From the NCBI GenBank assembly GCA_044238845.1, contig JBIICN010000016.1, positions 1 through 64,000 of the forward strand: a stretch of DNA of 64,000 nt, in the 5' to 3' direction. Every line of letters starts with the position of its first letter. The first letter of the stretch is position 1. The DNA comes from UBA4416 sp044238845 (GTDB lineage: Bacteria; Bacteroidota; Bacteroidia; B-17B0; Aurantibacillaceae). Positions 25,399 through 34,664 of the stretch are shown here, in pieces. The notes below the pieces were generated by a model that saw only the letters and a program-made list of their open reading frames with translations, ran no database searches and had not been told where the DNA came from. The position numbers and the translations under genes are program-made.

Positions 25399-25974
25399 AT
25401 GGATAGAAGAACTACATATTCAATTTTCGGTACGGGCTATTATGTAAAGATGTTTGATAAATCACATCCATTATACATTAAACTTAAATCTATCCCTAAC
25501 GTTGATATTAATGAATACACAAATAATATTCGTTCAGTTGAATCACTTGGTTTAAAAGATGAAAATGGTCGTGTATATCAAACGTTTTTTGAGATTAAAC
25601 CTAGCAAAGCATTTTATGTTTATAATACGGATGTTTATACTCGTTTAGAAATAAGGCAGGAAAAGAATACTAAAATTAAAAAAGTGTTTTTCCATAACTT
25701 AATTAGAAATGATTATTTATTTCCACCTGAATATATGTTAAGAGAAAATATTCTTGTAAATGAGGGGTTACTTGTCCTTGAAAACGATAAAGGCAAGTTT
25801 GGCTCTACTACTCACGGCAGAGTATTTTATGCGTTAGAGCAACTTAAATTTGAAATAGTTTGTATTCCTGAAGTTAATAGGAAGTTTGTTGGTACTATTT
25901 ATATGGAGGAATTTGAGATTAAACTTAAAAACCCAGATGTATTAAACTATGGAGTACAAGCATTTCTAATTTAA
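25399..25974 (+). CDS. Hypothetical protein
   Basis: 191 residues, soluble, lysine-rich alpha/beta protein; RRTTYSIFGTGYYVKMF at the start and YGVQAFLI at the end. No domain recognised. Last gene of the HDAC-like operon; its stop overlaps the 3' end of the convergent recombinase gene by 4 bp. Confidence 0.68.
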   Translation: MDRRTTYSIFGTGYYVKMFDKSHPLYIKLKSIPNVDINEYTNNIRSVESLGLKDENGRVYQTFFEIKPSKAFYVYNTDVYTRLEIRQEKNTKIKKVFFHNLIRNDYLFPPEYMLRENILVNEGLLVLENDKGKFGSTTHGRVFYALEQLKFEIVCIPEVNRKFVGTIYMEEFEIKLKNPDVLNYGVQAFLI

Positions 25975-26621
25975 AGGTTCATATACATATCTGCAATAGC
26001 TTCTTGTGTTATTCCAATGTATTTTCTTGTTGTTGAAATACTCGAATGACTAAAGATTTCACTTAAATAAATCAATGCTCTCTCACTCTTCGAATCGGCC
26101 TCATAGATGCGTTTTCCAAACGTTTTTCGAAGAGTGTGGGAGCTTGCATTTCTAACAGTAATGTTATATTTCTTAAATATAAATTTCAGTCTTTTGTTTA
26201 CATAGCTTACTGTTATTTTGCCACCCCAACGGTTTGCGAATATGTAATCATTCTCATTAAATTTACCTTTTAACTTTAGTTCATTTGAACAGAAGTTTAC
26301 AGCTTCATTTACATTTGGGTTTATAGTTATGCGTCTTATTTTTTGAGTCTTCTGCTCGTTAAGTACTATTTCTGTTTTATCAATAATGTCAATCCATTTA
26401 ATTGAAAGTAAATCGCCAATCCGCAATCCACAGTAACACCCAATGATAATTAGTAAGTTTTCACGATGGAATCTATCTGTTTTTAATCGTTGAGATAATC
26501 CCAACATAATATTCCAATCTAGCCCTGAAGTCGTTGTTTGCCTTTTTCTCATGGTAATTTGTTTTACCTCGAGTGTAGCAGTAAAAAATGTATTTAGTCC
26601 TCTTTTTAGCGTTTTTAGCAT
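25971..26621 (-). CDS. Minimal tyrosine recombinase
   Basis: 216 residues, or about 193 if the Met at 26552 (MRKRQTTTSG) is used, which fits better because the preceding residues look unlike a domain start. All catalytic residues are present: Arg67 (GCYCGLRIGD), Lys in LNEQKTQK, His162-x2-Arg165 (SSHTLRKTFGKR), His192 (FSHSS) and Tyr201 (TTRKYIG). The N-terminal core-binding domain is missing, as in small recombinases that invert or excise short segments. It is distinct from the 440-residue integrase at the right end, so the element may contain a second, nested mobile unit. Confidence 0.88.
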   Translation of the reverse strand: MLKTLKRGLNTFFTATLEVKQITMRKRQTTTSGLDWNIMLGLSQRLKTDRFHRENLLIIIGCYCGLRIGDLLSIKWIDIIDKTEIVLNEQKTQKIRRITINPNVNEAVNFCSNELKLKGKFNENDYIFANRWGGKITVSYVNKRLKFIFKKYNITVRNASSHTLRKTFGKRIYEADSKSERALIYLSEIFSHSSISTTRKYIGITQEAIADMYMNL

Positions 26622-26773
26622 TAACTGGGACTAATTATATGAGCAGGAAGTCTAAGTGCTTGGAAACCAAGCCTTGTCCCACTTATACTATAAGTAGGAC
26701 AAATTTTAGCATTTTAGCCACGAAATTTTCCTGGTTGAAACGTATGATTTTTTGGAAGAGTAATCTTTAAATT
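26622..26773. other. Hairpin-rich gap upstream of the small recombinase
   Basis: GCTTGGAAACCAAGC (26658-26672) is a palindrome with a 3-base centre. It is followed at once by an 11-bp imperfect inverted repeat, TGTCCCACTTA ... TAAGTAGGACA (26675-26701). These could be crossover or operator sites for the recombinase or the adjacent XRE regulator. No protein-coding gene is credible here. Confidence 0.45.
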
Positions 26774-26998
26774 TTAAAAATCAAGGAAGTCTTTAGGAGA
26801 ATAGCCGAGGTATTTTGATATTTTCTTAATTGTACATACTGTAACATTGATTTCTCCACGTTCAATAAGTCCAACTTGATTTTTACCAATACCAGCTTCA
26901 TTTGCTAAAGCCTCTTGGCTCATTCCTTTTTCAAGTCTGAGTTTTCTAAAGTTTTTGCCGAATTCTCTTAAGTATTTATCGTCTTTGATATTAATCAC
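26774..26998 (-). CDS. XRE-family transcriptional regulator
   Basis: 74 residues, one helix-turn-helix domain: FGKNFRKLRLEKGMSQEALANEAGIGKNQVGLIERGE, which is the classic XRE pattern. Probable repressor. Upstream, between it and the divergent gene at 27096, lies a 7-bp inverted repeat (27033-27048), a candidate operator. Confidence 0.93.
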   Translation of the reverse strand: MINIKDDKYLREFGKNFRKLRLEKGMSQEALANEAGIGKNQVGLIERGEINVTVCTIKKISKYLGYSPKDFLDF

Positions 26999-27032
26999 CT
27001 AGTAAAGGTGGGGTAAGCTTTAAACTTTTGCC

Positions 27033-27072
27033 ACCCTATGTATAGGGTATTTGATTTTTTCAATTATATTTG
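27033..27072 (+). promoter_or_regulatory. Operator and -7 box between XRE and the zinc-ribbon gene
   Basis: ACCCTAT-GT-ATAGGGT (27033-27048) is a perfect inverted repeat. Downstream, TATATTTG (27065-27072) is an exact TAnnTTTG box, 23 bp before the ATG at 27096. The inverted repeat covers the -33 position, so binding there would block this promoter. Confidence 0.6.
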
Positions 27073-27095
27073 AATAACCATTAAACCTTTATTAT

Positions 27096-27986
27096 ATGTC
27101 AGTTGATACAGAACAACAGCATTATGAATGCACCAAGTGCCATGATGTAGTTTCCATTAGCAATTATGCTAGAAGTAAAAACAATCAATGCTCAAAAGGA
27201 GGTAGGTGTGATTGGAAAAAGAATCAGACATCATTTAATAAATCTGCTCTTGGAGCAACTATTAATATGGGGGTTGGTTTAGCAAAATGGGGAGTAGATA
27301 AAGCTAAGTCAAAATCTGATAAAGATTCATCGGAAAATCAAGAGCATAGTAGTTCTAAATCTGATAGTTTATCTGAAGAAGAAAAGCAATTAAAAGAACA
27401 AGAAAGAATTCGATTAAAAGCTGAGAAGGAAGCAAAGTCAGCAGAAGAAAACAAAAAGATAATAGCCTTCCTTAAAAAGTATTGGTGGATAGTATTAGTT
27501 TTAGTTGGATTACTTGGTGCACGTATCATTTATATGCGAATGTCTAAGAAAACGACACCTATAAGTGAAAACGTTACCTCATCTAATAGTACTGTTTCTC
27601 CACAATTAAACAGTAATGAAACTGCCGCTTCTGAATCAAAAGAGGAAGTAGTTTCTGATAATACAATACCTGCTGCAACTATTAATTATGAAGGCACTTG
27701 GAAAGGTTCTTTTGGTAAAGATGAATTAACAATTGTAATCGAATCTATTGATGCGAATGGTGTTGTAAAAGGATACGATGAAGTAAAAGGAAATCGAAGA
27801 ACCTTAAAAGGTAATTTAATAGAATCGGATAATGAAAATCAATTGATTTTAAATGAGCCTGGTGATGATAAATGGGATGGTGAGTTTAAAATGAACTATG
27901 ATAAATCATCGGAAAAATTAATAGGCGAGTGGAACTCAAATAATGGTAAAATGAAAAAAGAATTTAATCTAATAAAAAACAAATAA
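27096..27986 (+). CDS. Membrane protein with zinc-ribbon N-terminus and lipocalin-like C-terminus
   Basis: 296 residues. Four cysteines in the first 40 residues (CTKCHD, then CSKGGRC) form a likely zinc site; residues about 70-125 are a charged coiled coil; one membrane helix lies near 128-148 (YWWIVLVLVGLLGARIIYM); the last 100 residues are a small beta-barrel-like domain (YEGTWKGSFGKDELTIVIE ... GEWNSNNGKMKKEFNL). The function is unknown; zinc-ribbon plus single helix resembles signalling anchors. The next gene starts 3 bp after its stop. Confidence 0.75.
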   Translation: MSVDTEQQHYECTKCHDVVSISNYARSKNNQCSKGGRCDWKKNQTSFNKSALGATINMGVGLAKWGVDKAKSKSDKDSSENQEHSSSKSDSLSEEEKQLKEQERIRLKAEKEAKSAEENKKIIAFLKKYWWIVLVLVGLLGARIIYMRMSKKTTPISENVTSSNSTVSPQLNSNETAASESKEEVVSDNTIPAATINYEGTWKGSFGKDELTIVIESIDANGVVKGYDEVKGNRRTLKGNLIESDNENQLILNEPGDDKWDGEFKMNYDKSSEKLIGEWNSNNGKMKKEFNLIKNK

Positions 27987-27988
27987 AT

Positions 27989-28627
27989 ATGAAAAAGCAA
28001 ATCTTAATTTTAATCTTCTCGATTAGTTCATTTATCGGAATTTCGCAAAATGATTTAATGTATTCATCAACAAGCAACACTGTGCCTGCAGTATTTCCAG
28101 GTGCACCATTACCGGAAGATATGACATCGAACCCTAATATTTATGTTGCACCGAATGACAGTATTTTCATTACCAACGTTTACAACTGGTTAAATAGTAA
28201 CGGTTATGGTATGCCATCAGTAAAAATATTGTATGAAAACCCAAATTGGGTGACATTAAATCCGACAACATTATTGCGATTTAAGGCACCAATATCAGGA
28301 ACATCTACTTATACGATAGCAGGTTCGGGATTTGGAATGCTTTTAAAATTCAGTCTAACTACCATGACGTCCACAGGGATAAATATTTTGAGCCAATCTG
28401 GTATGGAAAAATTGTCAATGTTCCCCAACCCAACTTCTGGTCAATTGAACATAAGTGGATTAGATTTAAATCAAAAACAAATGACAATAACAAATGTTGT
28501 TGGTGATAATGTCAGAACAATTGAAACTAAAGGAAATATAGCTATTTCAGTTGATGTTGAAAATCTATCTCCTGGCGTATATTTTATTAATTCTAATAGT
28601 AATTCTGTTAAGTTTATTAAAGAGTAA
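27989..28627 (+). CDS. Secreted protein with T9SS type-A sorting tail
   Basis: 212 residues. Signal peptide 1-19 (ISSFIGISQ). C-terminal 75 residues are a T9SS type-A tail: KLSMFPNPTSGQLNISGL, then MTITNVVGDNVRTI, and VDVENLSPGVYFINSNS near the end. The 110-residue mature part has no recognised domain. It is co-transcribed with the zinc-ribbon gene and ends before a strong terminator. Confidence 0.85.
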   Translation: MKKQILILIFSISSFIGISQNDLMYSSTSNTVPAVFPGAPLPEDMTSNPNIYVAPNDSIFITNVYNWLNSNGYGMPSVKILYENPNWVTLNPTTLLRFKAPISGTSTYTIAGSGFGMLLKFSLTTMTSTGINILSQSGMEKLSMFPNPTSGQLNISGLDLNQKQMTITNVVGDNVRTIETKGNIAISVDVENLSPGVYFINSNSNSVKFIKE

Positions 28628-28649
28628 CAGGAACTCAGTATTTAATTTT

Positions 28650-28674
28650 AAGGCAGCAATTAGCTGCCTTTTTT
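28650..28674. terminator. Bidirectional terminator between convergent units
   Basis: AAGGCAGC (28650-28657) pairs with GCTGCCTT (28663-28670) over AATTA, followed by TTTT. It separates the plus-strand T9SS gene from the minus-strand secreted cluster. Confidence 0.9.
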
Positions 28675-28692
28675 ATTCCGTTAATAGTACTC

Positions 28693-30756
28693 TTAATATT
28701 TTATTTCAACTGCATCACTAATAATACTTTCGGCGCCTGAATTGAAAATGGCCTTAATTTTATATCTATAAATATTACTAACATCTAAATCCTTATCCGT
28801 AAATTGAAACTGATTTGGATTTAATGTCTTGTAAGTGTATAATTTAGAATCGCCCTTTGATTTATAGATTATAAAACTATATAAATCCTTTTGCGAATAT
28901 TGCCATTTAAGTTCTATAGATTTAGTTTCATAATTTACAGTATATTCAATGGCTTGAATTTTCGGTCGCACACCTGTTTCAAATAATAATTGATTAGATG
29001 TTGCAATTGATTTATTGCCATCGTCATCAAATGTAACTAGTTCATATGAGTAAGATTGCCCCATTTCAATAAGGTAATCTGTGTAATGATTTGTTGTATC
29101 AGGAATACAAAACTCTCGCACTTTTACTTTCTTTAAGTTGTTTATTTGGTATAACTCTGTTTTTAAAACATCTTTACTTGTACTGTTAATCCATTTCAAT
29201 ACTAGCGTTGTATCGGTATGATACAATTTAGTTATTATGGCATTTACTGGTGGTATTCTGTCAGGCTTTTTTAGCTTTATAGGAGTACATTGTTTACTAT
29301 TATTATAACTATTATCAACGGCATTAATGGTGTAATATATTTCTTCTGTTAAGGTTTGTAATGTAATACTATCTGTAAAATCATTTTCTGTTATAAATTT
29401 TGAAACGACTTCAACTGGTTCTTCGCTCAATATGTTCATCTTATATACGCGGTAGCCCTTTAAATCTTTTTCAGTGTTTTTGTTCCAACTTAAAATAACT
29501 TTGCCTGCTGTATCTATTTTTGCTACTAAGCCTGATGGCACAGCAGGTGGTTCTTCATCTGCTAATTGCCCTAATGATGGATGTGAACTCACAGAATCAT
29601 TTTCAGTATTTATTGCAAATACTTTATAATAATTCGCCATCATTGGTTTTTCATCAGTAAAGATTATAGTGCTATTTGGCAAATTTTTCTTAGTTATTAA
29701 TTCATATTTACCATCAATACTACTAGCTCTGTAAACACAAAAACCTTTTAGTTTATTTAAACTATAATTAGGCAAATGAAAATATACATTGATGGTTTTG
29801 TTTTTAATTGTAATTACGCTGTCAACATAAGGATACGTTCTAAAACCACTTTTGCCAATGCACTTAACTACATTAGATGGCGGCCCTAGTACGCCAAAAT
29901 GAGAAAGTCCTCTTACTCTGTAATAATAAACAACACCATTTTGTGGTAATGAATCCGTATAAACACCTTCTTTTAAATCTCTATTGTATTGAGAGGTCAT
30001 AAAAACAAATGGCGTTTTGTTTGTCCGCTCAAAATTAACGCTATCAGTAGAACGTTCAAAAATATAGCCTGTATAATCATGCTTATTTTCGCTTACATTC
30101 CAAGTTAATTTTGTTGATTTAACTCCAGGCTTACTTTTTAAGTTTTTTATTTTGGAGAGTTTAGTTAACTGTTTAGCATCTACACTAAATAAATAGGGTT
30201 TATATTTTGTACCTTTTGGCGCAGCTATCGAAATGCGATAAGCATAGATGGCTTTATTATCAATCTTACTATCTTCAATAAACAATCCTGTAGCTTTTGC
30301 TAAATCTAAGGACAAATCGCAGCTTAATAATACCAAGCCAAATTTCATATTTTCGGCATTTTCTTTTTCCTTTTCTGTTTTTTCGGTTGTACTATTCTTT
30401 TTAAATAAGGCATCATATACCAATGCAGTGCCTTGATTTTCTTCTAATAAATACACCCATGATTTATCATTTTCACTAAAAGGTACAATTGGGATCGAAT
30501 TTACTTTATATGAAATCCCAAATCCGCTCGTATCTTTTGGTACAAAAAAATCACTTAACTTGATTCTATCTATTTTATATCCGTATTTTTTGGCTAAGTC
30601 AAATGCCTGCTTATTTGTTGGAACCCATCTAATTAGAATTTTACCTTTCTCAACAAATACTTTTGCAGAAAAGTCCTCTTTCGTTTTTTCTTGACCAACA
30701 ATTGTTGCAGAAAAAAGGACCAATATAAAAAGACTTATTACTTTAAAAATTTTCAT
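28693..30756 (-). CDS. Secreted multi-domain fibronectin type III protein
   Basis: 687 residues. Signal peptide 1-21 (ending ATIVGQ). From about residue 200 on there are at least five fibronectin III-like repeats of about 90-100 residues with the typical W in strand B and Y-x-Y-R-V in strand F (KLTWNVSEN, YYYRVRG, ILSWNKNTEKDLKGYRVYK, LVLKWINSTSK, ELKWQYSQ). The N-terminal 190 residues are unrecognised. No sorting tail, so outer-membrane or periplasmic attachment is unclear. Last gene of the secreted cluster, 91 bp after the 967-residue gene. Confidence 0.82.
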   Translation of the reverse strand: MKIFKVISLFILVLFSATIVGQEKTKEDFSAKVFVEKGKILIRWVPTNKQAFDLAKKYGYKIDRIKLSDFFVPKDTSGFGISYKVNSIPIVPFSENDKSWVYLLEENQGTALVYDALFKKNSTTEKTEKEKENAENMKFGLVLLSCDLSLDLAKATGLFIEDSKIDNKAIYAYRISIAAPKGTKYKPYLFSVDAKQLTKLSKIKNLKSKPGVKSTKLTWNVSENKHDYTGYIFERSTDSVNFERTNKTPFVFMTSQYNRDLKEGVYTDSLPQNGVVYYYRVRGLSHFGVLGPPSNVVKCIGKSGFRTYPYVDSVITIKNKTINVYFHLPNYSLNKLKGFCVYRASSIDGKYELITKKNLPNSTIIFTDEKPMMANYYKVFAINTENDSVSSHPSLGQLADEEPPAVPSGLVAKIDTAGKVILSWNKNTEKDLKGYRVYKMNILSEEPVEVVSKFITENDFTDSITLQTLTEEIYYTINAVDNSYNNSKQCTPIKLKKPDRIPPVNAIITKLYHTDTTLVLKWINSTSKDVLKTELYQINNLKKVKVREFCIPDTTNHYTDYLIEMGQSYSYELVTFDDDGNKSIATSNQLLFETGVRPKIQAIEYTVNYETKSIELKWQYSQKDLYSFIIYKSKGDSKLYTYKTLNPNQFQFTDKDLDVSNIYRYKIKAIFNSGAESIISDAVEIKY

Positions 30757-30847
30757 ATGTAGATTTTATTGTTTTTTTAATTATCATATGGTATAGCCTG
30801 TTTATCTTCTCGAGTTAGTTGTTTCGGCAAACTAGTCTATTTCATAA

Positions 30848-33751
30848 TTAATTTTGAACTATACTACATGATTGTCCTGCATGGAAATCAAAATCAAACC
30901 CACCGTTTACTACTCCTAAAATATTATACTGACATGTTACTGCGCCAGCAATGTATGATGGCTTGGGTAATTCAGCATATAAAACAGCTGCTACTGAACC
31001 ACTCAATACTACAAAATCAAAGCTTTTTGATATTCCTGCAATTTCTATATCACCTTTAACTCCAACAGCACCTTGCATGGCAGCATAAACTTGTCCAGTT
31101 AAATACCATCCTTTTACGCCAATTTTACCTGATGAGCCATCACAATGGTAAGATTCGTCATAGTTTGCTAACATAGCATCAAATCCTACAAGAATACTAA
31201 AGCCACCATAAATTTTAAAAAAACTAAATCCAATTTCTTTACTTGTATTTGCACTCAATGTAGATCCTAAACAGATACCTTTTGCGGTAGTGAGCTTATT
31301 TTCATCTCGTTGATTTGGTATATTTAAATTGCCATTAAATAAACTAACTACTTCTGAAGGTAAAGGTGGCATTGGTTCAATAGAATTACCAACCATAAAA
31401 TATGCATCTAAATGTAACGAAGAAATATCAACCCAACATCTATTAGATGGCTTGCCAACACATACATACCATTTACCTGGTTCAAAATGTAAAATAGTTT
31501 GACCTCCACCATTTATTGGATCGTAATGAACTTGTACACCTAATACTGCGTGAAACGATTTATTAACGTTATCATACATCATTAACATGCTGCCTGAAAT
31601 AGGAATTTCATTAATAGGTTTAGACATACGTTCTGCAATGTCGGTCATAAAAAATACATCTCCTGTTGCTTTAATAAAATTTAAACCACCATTACTATTA
31701 AATTGTACTTCGATAGCAACATCGCCATTAAATGGTTTAGGGCTTCCCATTGTGCCTATGGTTATACCTGCTTTAAAACCAATACTAACCATTTTATCGG
31801 GTATATAAGTTTGAGCAGAGCCAAACACAGGGCTATACAAACCACTCGCTAAATTAACGCCATTGCCTGGCTGTTTCATGTGATAATACAACCCTCCCAT
31901 AAAACGATAAATAGCTAAGCCATAACCAATTGGTATAGTGTAAGGAATTGTTCCATCTACATAAAAATAACGGTAATCATCTTTTTTACCAAACCATACA
32001 TTTACTTCAGCAGGTGAACTCAATACACCATCCATCATAAATTTTATCCCACCAAAAAAGCCTTTACCATACACAGGATCATCATCTTTAAATATTATTA
32101 AACCTGTTAGTTTAAAAGATTGTGTTTGTATGTCTATCCCAATTTCATCTAAACGAACTCTGTTAAACTTCCACTTATTTCTGGTTACACCATCTACTAC
32201 CTGAGGTTCTATTTTGGTTAAGATTGTAACGCCTGCTATAACGCCTAAGCTATTACCTCCTTCGCTCATAAAATTTAATCCTGCTGTAACACTTATTGCA
32301 GGAGCATTTTGGCTAATAACAATAGAAAGGCTTTGAAGTGATATTTTAAAGCCTCCTGCTTTTGGATTTTCAGAAGACTCACTATCGGTATCTGCATCTG
32401 CTGAATCAGCTGCTGCACTATTAACAAGACTAAAAATACCATAGGTTAAATAAGGAGCGTCGCTAATAATGGTTACTTGTTCAAAGGCTAAGTTTTTGGC
32501 CGAGAAGTTGCCATTACCAAAAGATATTTTACCGTTTAATATGGCCTTGGGTTTAAACTTGCCGCCACCTTGCTTTGATACGGTTATAGAGGATGAAGGG
32601 TAAATATCTAATTGAGCTGCTAATAACGAAGCACTTAAATTACTGGTTGGTGACAGTGTAAATTCATAATCGGTTTGGCTAGTGGTTGCATTATTAAAAA
32701 ATGAAGCTGAATAACTTATTCCAGTGTTTTCGTTTACAGGAATAATAACCGAACCTGCTATGCTACCGCCATTTAAATGGTTAGTCACAATATTAACGCC
32801 AAGTTGGTCGATAGAAAAAGCCCAACCACTCATATTACCTTCGCTTGTACTAAACAAATTGGCTATTTGAAAATAACCAGATACTCCCATTTTATCAATT
32901 AAGAAATTGGTAGCAGATACTTCCATTCTTCCTTCTCCTTTTGATATTTCCTTAGGAAGTTTTACTTTGAATTGCTTCATGTAAAAACCTGTCCACATTT
33001 CGGGAGATGAACCATAGGTGTTTGGATAGCCATTTGGAAATACCATACTAGAGGCATTTGCTAATTCGCTTAAATCAACTGTTGCATCTGATACAGAAAA
33101 AGCAAAATCTTTCATCCCCTTTATACAGAAAGGTGTAATGTTTATTTGTGCTAATAAATTATGTAAATCGTTTGCGTGAACCTCAAAACTTGCCTTTACA
33201 ATAGAATCATTACTTACTTCAGGGTCAGGAATTAGCATGGTATTGCTAAACTCAAAATATCCTTTTAAATTAATTGTTTTAAAACCATTACAATCCCATT
33301 CTACATAGTTAGTGCCATCGGGCTTTAAAATCATAACCACTTTAGGGCTAATTTTAATACGATGCTCACTTACCAACATTAATTTTGAATTATTAGTTGA
33401 GTAAACACCTTTAGGATTAAAGCCTATGTTTTTTGCGGCAAATGCCATTTTTTTACCTGTACCGGGCATTTCAATGGCGGCATAGGCAGAAAACTTTGAC
33501 ATCCCTGTTGTAAACCTTGCACTATCTATACAAATTGCATATTTTATAACACCAATATTTTTTACTATACCTATCGGTAATGATGAAATACTATCAGGGT
33601 CGAGAGTGCCTATTTCTCGATGCTCATCTGTTACTTTTTGGTCTAATGACACAATATAATTAACAAGCATACTATCGCTTTGTGAACGAAGCATTGTGCT
33701 TATTAATAATACACCAAAGAATACGAAATATGAAATTTGTTTTTTTATCAC
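30848..33751 (-). CDS. Very large secreted beta-rich protein of the TANFOR-type cluster
   Basis: 967 residues, signal peptide 1-23 (ending STMLRSQ). Almost entirely beta-strand prone with repeated segments of the form N-G-S-I-A-G-S-V-I-I-P and F-G-G-I-K-F-M-M-D-G; an acidic stretch AADSADADTDSESSENP near 450. Cysteines cluster in the last 230 residues. I recognise no domain; in this phylum such proteins accompany fibronectin III/TANFOR and barrel genes. Probably a structural surface component. Confidence 0.72.
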   Translation of the reverse strand: MIKKQISYFVFFGVLLISTMLRSQSDSMLVNYIVSLDQKVTDEHREIGTLDPDSISSLPIGIVKNIGVIKYAICIDSARFTTGMSKFSAYAAIEMPGTGKKMAFAAKNIGFNPKGVYSTNNSKLMLVSEHRIKISPKVVMILKPDGTNYVEWDCNGFKTINLKGYFEFSNTMLIPDPEVSNDSIVKASFEVHANDLHNLLAQINITPFCIKGMKDFAFSVSDATVDLSELANASSMVFPNGYPNTYGSSPEMWTGFYMKQFKVKLPKEISKGEGRMEVSATNFLIDKMGVSGYFQIANLFSTSEGNMSGWAFSIDQLGVNIVTNHLNGGSIAGSVIIPVNENTGISYSASFFNNATTSQTDYEFTLSPTSNLSASLLAAQLDIYPSSSITVSKQGGGKFKPKAILNGKISFGNGNFSAKNLAFEQVTIISDAPYLTYGIFSLVNSAAADSADADTDSESSENPKAGGFKISLQSLSIVISQNAPAISVTAGLNFMSEGGNSLGVIAGVTILTKIEPQVVDGVTRNKWKFNRVRLDEIGIDIQTQSFKLTGLIIFKDDDPVYGKGFFGGIKFMMDGVLSSPAEVNVWFGKKDDYRYFYVDGTIPYTIPIGYGLAIYRFMGGLYYHMKQPGNGVNLASGLYSPVFGSAQTYIPDKMVSIGFKAGITIGTMGSPKPFNGDVAIEVQFNSNGGLNFIKATGDVFFMTDIAERMSKPINEIPISGSMLMMYDNVNKSFHAVLGVQVHYDPINGGGQTILHFEPGKWYVCVGKPSNRCWVDISSLHLDAYFMVGNSIEPMPPLPSEVVSLFNGNLNIPNQRDENKLTTAKGICLGSTLSANTSKEIGFSFFKIYGGFSILVGFDAMLANYDESYHCDGSSGKIGVKGWYLTGQVYAAMQGAVGVKGDIEIAGISKSFDFVVLSGSVAAVLYAELPKPSYIAGAVTCQYNILGVVNGGFDFDFHAGQSCSIVQN

Positions 33752-33760
33752 GTTGTAATT

Positions 33761-34117
33761 TTAATTGATAAGTGAATGCCACTCTGCACCAACAATTTCA
33801 TTTTTTTTAAATGTTGGTATAATCGTATCGTAGTTTTTTATACTTTCTGCATTATGCTTATTATGATAAGGGTTATAATGTACCCATTTAATGTTTTGAG
33901 GTTTTATATCAAGTAATTGTTCTTTTAAAATATAATTTGCCAAAAACTCAAAATGTGCTTGTACAAACATGGCTGGTTTATTTTGTAATGCTTCTTTAAT
34001 AAAAACAGTTGCTTCTTTTTTGAACCATCCTATTTTTTGTTTTTTAATTTCAACTTCTATATCTGTTGAAATATCAAACATTCTGTTTGTAATGGTGTAT
34101 GTGTGTGTTGTTTTCAT
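33761..34117 (-). CDS. Small cytoplasmic protein in the toxin cluster
   Basis: 118 residues, no signal peptide, mixed alpha/beta (EATVFIKEALQNKPAMFVQAHFEFLANYI). No domain recognised. It lies between the candidate immunity gene and the 967-residue gene, all same strand. As the only other cytoplasmic protein in a cluster of secreted ones, it could be a second or orphan immunity protein. Confidence 0.65.
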   Translation of the reverse strand: MKTTHTYTITNRMFDISTDIEVEIKKQKIGWFKKEATVFIKEALQNKPAMFVQAHFEFLANYILKEQLLDIKPQNIKWVHYNPYHNKHNAESIKNYDTIIPTFKKNEIVGAEWHSLIN

Positions 34118-34208
34118 GTTATTCGTTTTAATATTTTACTTTTGTTCTTGTTTCATCTTTTTACTTTACGTCCGAAGGATTACAAATCCAGCGGAGCGGG
34201 TACTTCAC

Positions 34209-34664
34209 TCAACCATAATAATTAATTTTTTCCTCTAATTGGGATTTTATTAAAATAAATTCTTCTCCTGTAATATTTTTATTGATTGTTGTTTTCATCT
34301 TAGCCTCACATAGCAAAAGACATAATTTGTAAAAATCTTTTTTTAGTACCGTATTCTCAATATCTATATAGTAAATTCTTACCTCATCTTCTTTTATTTC
34401 CTTATTCTCGTAATCAGCTGGTTGATAGCCAAAAATCAAACTATAATGTTCTCTTGAAAAATACGTTTCAGAAATAACAGATTCAAAGAAATCATGTAGC
34501 TGATTATCTCTTATTGCTCCAAATATTTCAGCCGCATCTCCATACTTTAAAGATGTACCATCTATATAAATTATATTGTGATCAATATTTTGCATAGGGT
34601 TAACTTTATTTACTATGCCATACGTGCTATTTTCCGAAAGGAATTTCAATTCTTTATCCACCAT
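34209..34664 (-). CDS. Candidate immunity protein to the EndoU-like toxin
   Basis: 151 residues, no signal peptide, acidic (YENKEIKEDEVRIYYIDIENT). No known domain. Its start lies inside the last codons of the toxin gene (19-bp overlap), the typical arrangement of toxin followed by immunity gene, which allows coupled translation. The immunity role is inferred from position, size and acidity. Confidence 0.7.
   Translation of the reverse strand: MVDKELKFLSENSTYGIVNKVNPMQNIDHNIIYIDGTSLKYGDAAEIFGAIRDNQLHDFFESVISETYFSREHYSLIFGYQPADYENKEIKEDEVRIYYIDIENTVLKKDFYKLCLLLCEAKMKTTINKNITGEEFILIKSQLEEKINYYG

Noticed and set aside
26588..26770. 60-codon plus-strand ORF upstream of the XRE gene
   Set aside because: It covers the hairpins and the antisense start of the recombinase gene, and the product is not protein-like.
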